Shown: one piece after another, positions 36,777 to 46,684 of the stretch | Layout: every line of letters starts with the position of its first letter | Position numbering within the stretch: the first letter of the stretch is position 1 | Assembly: GCA_001600875.1 (NCBI GenBank) | Contig: BCLD01000002.1 | Span: 909,646 to 973,645, forward strand | DNA: 64,000 bases | Direction of reading: 5' to 3' | Source of the DNA: Solicoccozyma terricola | Lineage: Eukaryota > Basidiomycota > Tremellomycetes > Filobasidiales > Piskurozymaceae | The notes under the pieces: generated by a model | Database searches by the model: none | Told to the model about the DNA's origin: nothing | The model's input: only the letters and a program-made list of their open reading frames with translations | Position numbers and translations under genes: made by a program

Positions 36777-38956
36777 CAGATCACGGTGGTGGAAGTCGGA
36801 TCGTAGAACCAACATACGAGAGCGATCATGGCGCTGCAGTTCATAAAGTTCAAGTTAGAAACCTCCCTTTTGGAAGAAGAATAAGAAAAGGCCGGGGAAA
36901 AACTCACTAAGAAACCATGAGAATGTATCCTTCCAAATATTGAGTACGTCCATCACTGATTGCAAAGTTCACAAGGAGGAGTGAAACTGCCAGAGATATG
37001 CTGTGTAATATGAGGCAGAGTATCAGCCGCCCCTCTTTTTATCCGGATTATATTTCCCTCCCTTCCCTTCCCTCCCACCCACTCACGTCTCAAAATTATC
37101 AAAGTACAATGACATCGGTTGTCCTATCGCCCACCCAACGAGAACAAGAATAGGTAACAAACACAACGAAACTTGAATTGAAGACCCGATCGCAATAGCC
37201 ATACTTAAATCCAACTTATCCTTGACAGATACAGTAACAGCTGCGACGTGTTCCACAGAGTTCCCAACGAGAGGTAATAAAATCAGACCTACGAATTCCT
37301 CTGAAACTCCACCTTGTTGAGTTAAACCGTCGATCGAATCGAGAAGGACTTCAGCTGTGTATCCTGCGATTCCAGTGATTGAAAGGAGGAGAGCGATTGC
37401 GAAGAGAGGTTTGAGTTTGGGTACCTCCTCATCCTCATCTTGCTCCTCTTCCTCCCCTTCCTCCTCGACGGTATCAACCACCACTGAAACCCCATCATCT
37501 GTATTGCCCACATTCCCTCCCTCACGACTATGTCCTCCTCCTCCTCCTCCAAGTTCCATGGTTTCGCCCAAGGTAGAAGCTGCACTTTGACGACTCGACG
37601 AGGACACGATGGTAGATAATGTATGACTTTCTCCAGCTGAACCTGGACCCTTACGCTGAGAAAGCGATGGCATCCAGCTTGGTTTAGGGAATACCTTTGC
37701 GTGGTTCGGATGTGGTTGACCTGGTTGATGATGAGGTCGACCAGCTCGTGGTAATTTGAAGAGATAAGCGTGTGCTGGGGGTGGGGGAGGGGGGGGGGAG
37801 GAAAAAACAGGATCGGTGAGGTACCCTCGGTAAGCTTCGATGTTTGACCCTCCCTCAAAGAAAAAGCGAGCCACGACGCTACCAACTCACTATACAGGAT
37901 AAAAACCAAATACATGATATAGACGCTCAACAGCATAAAACTCAATCCTCTTGAAATCGCCAAAATATGTTTCTGCTCCTCTATTCCATCGACCACTGAA
38001 TTCCCCGAAGAATTCAATAACGCGACAGAAGCATAATGATATCCTGCTGGAAGAACGATAGCTGATATTGATAAACCAAGTAAAGAAATTTGAACTTGAG
38101 AACTTGCGATTGTATACATTTGTTCATGAAATCGAAGACCACCTGCGAAATAACACATTCCAAGTACGAGTAAAGTATTTGATAATATTGATCCAACCAT
38201 TGATGCTTGAACCAAACCGATTTTACCCTTTGTAAGTGCTAAAACACAAATCAAAAGTTCCACAGCATTACCAAACGTCGCATTGAGTAATCCACCTAAC
38301 GCGTCTCCTACACGTAATGCGATTTGTTCAGTCGCGAAAGAGAGTAATGAAGCTAGTGGTAAAATAGCGATGAAACTGAATATTGAAACTAGAATATCCG
38401 ATTGATGTGTCGCATGAAGTGTCCAACAGATAGGTACGAAAGGTAATAACCAAACAAAGTATGATGATTTGATTGAGTTAACGAATGAAGTCGTCCATGT
38501 TGGATCAGGAGCGAGTTTACGTTCTGGTTTTAAAAGTTGTCCTAGACTTTGAGGTTGTTGTTGTTGAGGTTGTGGAACGAATCGAGGATGGTGTGTGTGC
38601 GCGTGGGTGTGCGTGGGGGACGGGGTGACGACGTACGTCCCAATACCTCCGAATGTCGCACGACGAGTGATAGTCTTGGGTTCATCATCGTAGTCGGTAG
38701 CAGTGGTGGCGAGAGCAGTAGTAGTGGCGTTCGGTTTCGCGGTGTGAAACGTACGACTACTTGATTTCAACCCATTTCCATCACTCGGAGGATTAAAACT
38801 TGCTCCAATCCCCACACCCACACCCTCATTGATGGTATTTGAAGCACCATCTCGATTTCTTTCTACCTTGTTTGTGAGAATTGAAAGCGTTGGATGATCG
38901 GACTCTCGTATATCTGGCTCATCGATATCTGCTTCAACGGTACCGGTATCGACCAT
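36777..38956 (-). CDS. VCX1: CAX-type vacuolar Ca2+/H+ exchanger
   Basis: Antiporter loading Ca2+ into the vacuole in exchange for protons. Four exons give about 634 aa: 38956-37891, 37774-37087, 37000-36908, 36834-36777. The first about 150 residues are a hydrophilic tail rich in His and Gln (THTHAHTHHP, QPQQQQPQ), possibly autoinhibitory. Eleven or so membrane segments follow. The two ion-binding alpha repeats are clear: GNAVELLICVLAL in the first half and GNSVEHVAAVTVSVKDK in the second. Between the halves lies a long cytosolic loop with a glycine run and an acidic stretch (EEEGEEEEQDEDEE). The intron within this loop contains a G run on the plus strand (37785-37798). Chosen start is the ATG at 38956; the frame is closed just upstream. 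Confidence 0.9.
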
Positions 38957-39539
38957 AAAATGTTCTTAATGCGGTTGGATCACGACTTGGTGGTTGTTGG
39001 TTGTTGGTTGATGGTTGAAGTGTGGTGTCTAGGGGGGAACACTTGTGCTGAACTGAATTGATTGATGGTTGATGGTGGTGATGATGACAGTGCATTCTCG
39101 TTTACATCGCCTTTGCTTTTAATTTGGCTTATGGGTGCTTGGCGCTGTTTAGCCGGACATCGTTGCATCATACACCGTCATACCGTCATACCCCTCTCCC
39201 CCTCTACCCCCTCTACCACCCCATCCCCCCCATCCCCCCACCCCATACTGAGCCAAGAAGATGACACTCAACACCCACTTGGCAATCGCATAATCCCCAA
39301 GATTATTATTACGTAACCGGGTTTTTAATCTACCCGAGGGGGGAACAGCGGCGATTCAATTGACACGTCACATGGAACAAGGGAACCGCCACCGCCACCG
39401 CCACCGCCACCCGGCAGTCGTTTGACAACTGCACCATATCTAGTGTTAATGCATCACAGGTATCCACAGCCATGTTTTCTGATAATCACCATCAACCACC
39501 AACCAAATCTACAACCTCCCCGTGTTTTCCCCCTTCCCC
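38957..39539. other. Intergenic with (CCGCCA)n repeat
   Basis: Upstream of the CAX gene and downstream of the GH31 gene. It includes a CCGCCA hexamer repeat (about four units) at 39386-39410 and CCCC-rich DNA at 39190-39245. No gene is supported. Confidence 0.55.
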
Positions 39540-42500
39540 TTACAACAATTTAACACCCAACGATTCAATCCTCCCATCTTCCCTTCTCTTCACACTCCCC
39601 ACTTTCTCAATCCCATTCCCACTATAAACATCAACCTCTACAATATCACCTTTCCCAAATCCATACGATTTAACTTCAAGTCCAATAGTACCGTATTCGT
39701 AATCTGGCTTGGTTACACTTTCAGGACCAAGTAAGAGGAGGGTTTTAGGTCGGATGAATACGGGGATTCGATCGAATGAATAGTTCTCTTCGATGATCCA
39801 TCGAGGACCGGTAATTTCCTTTCCAGACCAGTAGCTGTGAGGGTTGAGAAGAGAGCGTGTGTGTGTGTGTGTGTTTGTATGAGCCATTAGATGCTTCCAG
39901 AAATGTCCGAAATAATAAAATAAAAATAAAAAAAATGAAATTACCACCACCACTCACCAAGTCCATGTACCTTCCGGAATATAATACTTTGCAGTCGTAT
40001 CCGAAAACACGGGAGCGACTAGAATATTATCACCAAGCATGCTGAAACGTATCCACCTTTGATTCAGTCCCAACGACATTCTCCTACTTTGACGCCACAA
40101 CCACCACGATTCCCCCAAACTCACAATTGCTGATCTAGATATGCAGACGTAGGGTCATCTGGGAATTCAATGATCATAGATCGCATCATTGGAACACCAG
40201 TCAAGTGAGCTTTGACGGCCTGTTTAGTGTGACGGGAGAAAGAAAAGGTGAATTAGTCGCATATCATTATAATTCAGGGGGTGGGGGTGGGGGTGGGGTG
40301 GGGAGGGGTGTGGAGGGGAGGGTCATTTGCCGTCCCCTCCCCCACCCCCACCCCCAACCCCAACCCCAACCCCCGCCCCCGCCGACTTCCAACTCACTTG
40401 AGCCCATAAATACGGCATTAATCTCAATTTCGCCTTGACTAGATCCGCACAAAGAGTTGCAGCTTCTTCACCCCATAACCATGGGACACGATACGAGAAA
40501 CTTCCATGAAGACGAGACTGGTTTTGTACGGAAGGAAAGGAGTCGAATTAGCGGGTAGTAGTAAAAAAGGGTGAGGATGTATGGGTTCTTGCCCCCCCCC
40601 CCCCCTCCCTCCCCCCTCCCTCCCTTACTCACGTGGGTGGAGAACAATCCGAATGCGAGCCATCGTTTGAATACTCCAACGGGTGCATGTCCCTGTGAAC
40701 ACGACGAAGGGGGGTTTTTTTTTCATCGTGAGCATAACTTCCCACGCACAGGCTGAAAAAAAAAACCCGCCTCACCTCAAAACCTCCAATATCATGTGCC
40801 CAGAAAGCGAAACCACAGGTGGTCAAACTGAGACCTCCACGAAGAGATTCCGCCATCGCTTCGTACGTAGATTCGCAATCTCCTCCCCACTGCCAAAAAA
40901 GAAACACAAAGTGAAAAGGGAGAAGGCCTGAAATCAGCTTCCCCGTAGTGCCTGAAAACCACCGTTCAGACGCCGGAACACAACACACTTACATGAACTG
41001 GGAATCGCTGACTGCCTGCAGTAGCTGAGCGAGAGAAAACAACGGCTTCATGTTTTCCAAGTTTGCGCTCGAGCATCCCGTAGACGACTTCGTTGTATTT
41101 GAACGTGTACCAGCTGAGAAGAGAGGGGGGGGGGGGGGGGGGGGGGGGGGAACGTGGGGTGGGTGAGTGGGATATCTTCGCGGATGATGACCCGGCAGTC
41201 GCCTCACTTGTGCATTTTCCTTGGGTCACTGCCGTCAAAGTACTTGACGCCGAGATGAGGGATACGCTCTCCAAAATCGGTCTTTTGGCAAGAACAGGCG
41301 AGGGGGGGGGGGGGGAGAGAGAGCTTATCAGTATTGAGCAGCATTTTCCCCGGGCACCCCCCCCCCCCTTCCCCCCGCTCCCCCTCCCTTTTTCATCCCC
41401 AACTCACCTTCAAAGACACCTTGTATGGTTTCGCCAATTCAACGAGAGCCTCCAACTTTTCAGCAAACCATTTACAAGCGTCCGGGTTTGTAAAGTCGAC
41501 GAGCGCGAGTCCGGGTTGCCACATGTCCCATCTGAGCGGGGGGAGGAGGGGGGAGGGGGGGGGGGGTCGAAAGATGCTCAGAGACGAGGGGACGACCAAC
41601 CGGTCGCATCCACAACTCACTGCCAGACGTCGCCGTTCGTCCTCTTGAGTAGGAAACCACCATCCATTCCCTCCTGGAATAACGGAGAGTGCTGACCTGG
41701 ATGATTACATGGAACAACGCGTGAGCCCAACCTTCCTTTCCGACTAATACAACACCCCCCGACTTGTACTTACTGATATACGGGTTAATCCACAGCGAAA
41801 TATTCACATCGTACTCCTTGCCTACACCCGTAAGGTACTTTTGAGGATCAGGGAACATTTCCGGATCGAATATGAAGGATGACCTGTTGCGCAGCAGGGT
41901 GAGTTCACAGAGGACGAGGAATCTTCGAATAAAAGATTTTTTCAATCCCCAACTCACCACTCGAATCGTTTCATCCAATAACAATCCAAGTGCAGAACAC
42001 GAACATGCGCATTCCTTTTCCTCATCCCCTCCAAGAACCCAGAAACGGTTGCTTCATCGTAATCAGTCGTGAATGAGGTAGAAAGCCAAAGTCCGAAAGT
42101 CCATGATGGTGGGAGTCTGAGGATGCGTGGTCGAGGAGAGGCAAGGTCAGCGAACCCGTTCCGATTCCTACTTGACGACCCCAAGGAAACACTCACCCAG
42201 GTCGTCCTGTCAACAAAGTGTAATTCGACAGAACAGCCTTCAAATCCTTTCCACCGATGATGTAGTATTCCAACGATTCACCACGGACGCTGAATCCGAC
42301 TTTTGAGCATTTCTCACTGCCGATTTCGAATTCGACTGCGAGCGCCAGCGAGCGGGATTTCCAAGATTAGCAGGAATGCCCAGACCCGCCCTTAGACACC
42401 ATCGTACTCACCTTCCTCTGTATGATTGACAAAGATTCCATACCCTTTCGAAGAGAGATAGAATGGAACGTTCTTATATGCCTGTTCCGATGAAGTTCCA

Positions 42501-43795
42501 CCATCTTTTCTCCCACGCCAACCATGAGTCAGTCAGCATTCTACCGGGCCACCATCATAACCCACCACCACCACCACGGCCTCACCTGAATTCCACATCG
42601 AAACCCTCTGTCCATTCTTCACCAACGCTCCAAACCTCTCTCCAAGTCCATAAACCGTCTCACCGACACCCAACACCAATTCGTTAAGCATAAACCTAAC
42701 CATTTCCCCCGTTTTCAATTCATCCGCACGAACGTTAGCCAAAGCGTCAGGCATAGTGGACATGATGGACGTCTCTGAAGCTTGTGCGAGTGTGTATTTA
42801 TACGGAACGTCGATTATAGCTTGTCCCTTTGTAGCAACACCCGTCATGTATTTCCCATTTTGAGAAAAAGACAATCCATATTTCCGTGATTCAGTGTTGA
42901 TATCCACGGAGAGATTGCCGGATTTGAATGAGATGGGTTTACCGGGTGGGTTTGAGAGGATGGTTGGGGATGGGTTCGGGTTGATGAGTTGGATAGATGG
43001 TGCGGTGGGAGCACCATCTGGGAAAAGCTCAAAGTTGGGTCCGGTTGGTACGACTCCCTGGATGTGTAAAGGTTGAGTTCAGCATGCGATTGACAACGGA
43101 AGTGATCGACGACGTAGAAGAAGACGTACCTTGAAATGATCGATTCTGGGAGAGGTAGGAAAAGGAAAGGGCAAAGCGAATAATCAGACCCTTCCAACTC
43201 TAAACGACCAGATTCAAGTTTGCTCTACTCCTGGTGTTCCTCTCAATGTGTTTGCAAGAGGGGGAACAATTCTCACTCCGCTGGCAGTGTATTCCTCATT
43301 ACATCTGCGGGAGGAAAGTATTGCTGACGTTTGAGGCAAAGGGTATTGCTCTCCATACTCGCACAGATAAAGAGTATTACTCTCTATACATGCAGAGACA
43401 AAGAGTAATGCTCACTACGTTCGCGAGACAACAATCTTCGCTCCGCGAAGAATATCATTGCTCGCTCCGCTCGCGAAGAAAGGACAGTCGGTGCTCCGCT
43501 TCGCTCGCATCACTCACCTAACCTTGATAACATCATCACAAGGACTTGAAAACCCGACAGTCAACGTCGTCCCATTCAAACAATCCCCTCTATTGTTTAT
43601 CGGTTTCGTCGACACGACGACATCTAGCGCTTTACCGTCTTTAGACGGGGTAGCGAGTACGACGTCTGTTCCACCTTGATAATTTGTCCCCGATAGGGTA
43701 TGCCACTGGGAGGAGGAGGCGGGTGTTGTCAGTGGAGAATAGGGACCTTCCCTGCAATGCAATGAACGCCTCACTAGACCATCTCTGAACTTCAT
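39540..43795 (-). CDS. GH31 alpha-xylosidase
   Basis: Glycoside hydrolase family 31 enzyme, closest in motif to bacterial YicI, removing alpha-1,6-xylose from xyloglucan-derived sugars. Seventeen exons join to about 809 aa. Main ones: 43795-43518, 43145-43130, 43057-42586, 42504-42412, 42335-42197, 42116-41958, 41883-41774, 41696-41621, 41531-41408, 41281-41208, 41113-40993, 40889-40776, 40692-40633, 40517-40398, 40219-40125, 40041-39958, 39834-39540. The nucleophile Asp is in KTDFGERIP and the acid/base Asp in [20 protein letters not shown]. Other marks are [46 protein letters not shown] and [11 protein letters not shown]. No signal peptide is seen, so it is probably intracellular, acting on imported oligosaccharides. 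The second exon is 16 nt and the first intron is 372 nt, both outliers. Confidence 0.92.
40277..40383. repeat. Facing G-rich and C-rich arrays inside a GH31 intron
   Basis: In the intron between GH31 exons 14 and 15, GGGGGT-type repeats (40277-40322) are followed after 11 nt by CCCCCA/CCCCAA repeats (40334-40383). The halves are roughly complementary, so the RNA could fold into a long hairpin or each half could form quadruplex DNA. Confidence 0.75.
43334..43427. repeat. Degenerate ~31-nt tandem repeat in long GH31 intron
   Basis: Three adjacent units of 30-32 nt share an AAAGNGTANTNCTCNCNANNNNNGC-like core on the plus strand. On the coding strand they read as GCGAACGTAGTGAGCATTACTCTTT-like units. 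Next to them (43428-43510) are GCTCGCTCCGCTCGCGAAG blocks that form short inverted repeats. Related blocks occur in the long introns of NUC1 and the SYLF gene. Confidence 0.6.
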
Positions 43796-44443
43796 GATTG
43801 CTGGAATATCCACGTACTGAAAACGAATGAAACACTGAAAACAATCCCCGGTCAACATTCCCTTGCAACCTACCATTTATCCAAATCTCGATTGAATTGC
43901 TCCGGCCCGTCGGCGTTCATCCGCCCGGTCCACCGACATCTCACCGCGACAGCGAGGTTTATCCGCGGGGGGAATGGCGGCTATCCAGGGGCCAGACAGG
44001 GCTTGGTAACACGTGATAGGGGATCGTATCGCGCCGAGCAGCCGAGGTATATCAGTTATGAGTTATGAGTAATCTTCTTGGGGCACCTAGTAATCTGTGC
44101 CCGGGTCATTGTCATGTCATTGGATGAGCTTGATTTGAAAGACATTATGATCAAAAAATTTGCAAAGTAGGTTGCGGCTACAAGGCCAGCAGGCAGGAAT
44201 GATTCGCCGAGCCACCAGTTTGACTTGCATACCTTGGCAAGCATGCGCAGCGTGGCTCGTGCTGAGACGGGTTATGGCCCTGAAGGTTGAAGGAGGCTGG
44301 CAGGAGGGACTGGGAAGTTATGAGATAGTGAAAGCAAAATAGGGATGAATGGTAGACAAGTGAAGTGACGTGGAAGAAGGGCTACATTCCGGGCTATTAC
44401 ACGCTTCTTCCCATTCACCTTCCCCATATAAGTCCCTCAATCA
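43796..44443. other. Intergenic between GH31 start and a hypothetical gene
   Basis: About 650 bp, probably the GH31 promoter. One CACGTG is at 44010-44015, 215 nt upstream of the GH31 ATG. No gene seen. Confidence 0.5.
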
Positions 44444-45043
44444 TTATAAAACTCCAGGATAACCAGCGATGCTAAGGGCTTGCCAAAGAGGGCTGTCCCA
44501 CATAGAGCTCTGCCCCTGAGAGCTCTGCCCCTGAGAGCTCTGCCCCTGAAAGCTCTGTCCCTCAAAAACGCTGTTCTCCTCGGTTGCGCTCTGTTCCTCC
44601 GCAGCTGACGGACTTCCGGCCTGACTGGATCCATCCTCTACATCCGACTCGCTAAGCCTCCTGAATCCCCTCCTTCTTCCTTTGAAAAGGCCCCGATAAC
44701 CTGCTGCAATTTTCCTTCTGAGACGAGGACCGTCGCCAGAACCTGTGGTAGTCTCTGTAGCTGGTGACGAACCTCTGTCCATCGTTCCCGAATCATCATG
44801 CTCAAGTTTTTCTTCTTCTACCGAACACTCAAGGCAGTCAACTTCCTTAGCTTTCTGCTCATCCACACTAGGTCCAAGGGGTGGAAGTTCACCAACGACA
44901 TAGGGGTGGTGGTGGTGTATTCCACCAGGCGCTCGCGGTGATGAGGGCTCACTAGTGTCGGGAGGAGCCGTAGACGGTTTGAATCCTAAGAAGATGTCCT
45001 TCTTGGGTTCCTTCTCGGTTGTTTGATTTGATTGTGAGTCCAT
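44444..45043 (-). CDS. Small disordered protein with GQSSQ repeats, unknown function
   Basis: An intronless frame of 199 aa starting at the ATG 45043. The protein is hydrophilic and disordered, with an EPKKDIFLGFKPS stretch near the start, a His run (GGIHHHHPYVVGELPP), an acidic middle, a strongly basic patch (RLRRKIAAGYRGLFKGRRRGFRRLSESD) around residue 110-135 and three to four GQSSQ repeats near the end. No membrane segment or domain is seen. The single-exon structure is unlike nearly all its neighbours. It may be a real, fast-evolving gene or a chance frame; the ATG context and length favour a gene only moderately. Confidence 0.5.
   Translation of the reverse strand: MDSQSNQTTEKEPKKDIFLGFKPSTAPPDTSEPSSPRAPGGIHHHHPYVVGELPPLGPSVDEQKAKEVDCLECSVEEEKLEHDDSGTMDRGSSPATETTTGSGDGPRLRRKIAAGYRGLFKGRRRGFRRLSESDVEDGSSQAGSPSAAEEQSATEENSVFEGQSFQGQSSQGQSSQGQSSMWDSPLWQALSIAGYPGVL
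44504..44563. repeat. 15-nt tandem repeat (AGAGCTCTGCCCCTG)
   Basis: Four consecutive copies of a 15-nt unit, the last diverged, encode the GQSSQ repeats of the minus-strand frame. Each copy contains the palindrome AGAGCTCT. Confidence 0.85.
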
Positions 45044-46684
45044 GATAGAATTGCTGATGGTAGATAGTTGTATAGACAGAAGACAGCCCCAATCCTTGCA
45101 TTCATTTCCTCGTTTTTATACCCCTCCCTTGCTCCATCCCCCTCGATGTTCACCTTCAAAACCGCAAAAATCACCTCTTTTCATACTTTATCCTGGTACA
45201 TCAATGGAAAGCATACTACCACCATACCCATAATGTTTGACCTATTTGCCACTTCCTTTCATTTCCCCCTTTCCTGGGAACCCAAAGTGCATGCTCCGGG
45301 ACGACATTGCGTCTCCGAGTGTGACATTCAAGGTCCGAGTCATTTTGAGTACCAAGAACGTAGCGCTTGGTCTGTGCTTGTTGGTGCAAGGTCAAAGGCA
45401 GGCAGATCGCTTCCCCGTGCTTTTTCCCCCCGATTGCTTGTTTTTATGCCCCGAATGGTCCATTGACTTGACATCCTCACCAATCTACAGCATCATCATC
45501 TACCAGATCTACTTCGTCCTGAATACAGTCATACCCTCCACAACCACGCAAGGCACGCACCCCCCTCCGTGTGGAATAGTACTCTTCTCAGCGCGATCGA
45601 TCTGCCCTAAAACGTCTTTTCCACGATCCACATCTCCACTGCTCCACTTCGTCGATTTCTTTCCCATCGTTCTAATCCTTCCTCCTCTCGCCAGGCAAGG
45701 ATCTTCTTCCTCCTAATCCCAGTCCATTCCACTACCAACGTATGTTCATAGAACATCTACCCGCCACAACATGTCTCGCATCCAGTCTTCCAGGTACCGG
45801 AGTCACGCTCACCTGTATATGTCAACAAACAAGACGAGCCGCTCCCTCTTCCTCTTCCTCTTCCTCATCCCCACCCCTATCCCATCCCCATCCCCATCCC
45901 CATTTCATACCACTTCCACACCATCGATTCACCGAATACACATATCTACACGCGCAATATCGCAACGAGTTCCAACGAGCAGTTCGCTCAAACACGTCCT
46001 CCGACGCGAACATTTTTTGAATCCTTACGCTACTTGTCCATGCCAACGATGGATAGAGCATAAGATCAAAATCGCACAATTGATATCACAGTGAGAATAT
46101 TTCTTCCATTTCATCGTTTCTGGTGTTCAAAGTCTGAAAATATTTGGTTGGTCGTCACAATCAGGATTCGAAATATCCGAAATCCAAACGGGGTTTACCG
46201 AAGACCCCATCGTCACTGGCGAATTCTTCATCGCAAAGAAATCACAATCGACTACAATCCTCCGATCATATCTCCCAAACCTTCTTCTTATCACTTCACT
46301 CGGCTTGCCTAGAGGCTCTGCTCTACGGCGAGTGAGTCTTGTCACGCACAAGACCGCGGCGTACGACGGGTTCGCGTCACAGCGTCGCAGCTTCCCAAGG
46401 AAGCGTGCTTAAAGTTTCCGAAGGGTCTCTTCCTCAAGAGAGACTCATTCGAATAGTTTTGCTGGTCGATTATTCGTGAGTGGTGGGAGCAATCATTCGG
46501 CGGATCGTTCAGTGCTGATATACAACGGCGTGGCGCAGAATCCACGGTCGATTATTCTCTTAACATCCCCGCCTCCGAACATCCGAGAACGCCACAGTCC
46601 TCGATTCGACCTACCCAGAAACAACACCGTCATCCCCACCCCTATTCCCAACATCCTCCAGATCCACCTCTTCGTTAAACAAAC
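45044..46684. other. Unresolved region, probably part of a plus-strand intron-containing gene
   Basis: No complete gene could be built. Strong plus-strand splice signals are present: donors at 46091 (GTGAGA) and 46332 (GTGAGT), and an acceptor ending at 46164. The exon they frame, 46165-46331, is open in a frame ending SQTFFLSLHSACLEALLYGE, which looks like a real amphipathic helix. Upstream, several frames of 90-160 codons between 45068 and 46094 are low complexity (Ser and Pro-His runs at 45840-45905) and do not join cleanly. I do not recognise the product. A frameshift or assembly error could explain the failure. Confidence 0.35.

Noticed and set aside
40334..40383. Telomere-like CCCCAA repeats
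   Set aside because: Short, mixed with CCCCCA, internal to an intron and not at a chromosome end; simple repeat is enough.
43334..43510. CRISPR-like array in the GH31 intron
   Set aside because: Units are degenerate and directly adjacent without unique spacers, and the genome is eukaryotic.
46340..46440. tRNA-like GGGTTCGCGTC segment
   Set aside because: No matching acceptor, D or anticodon arms could be found around it.
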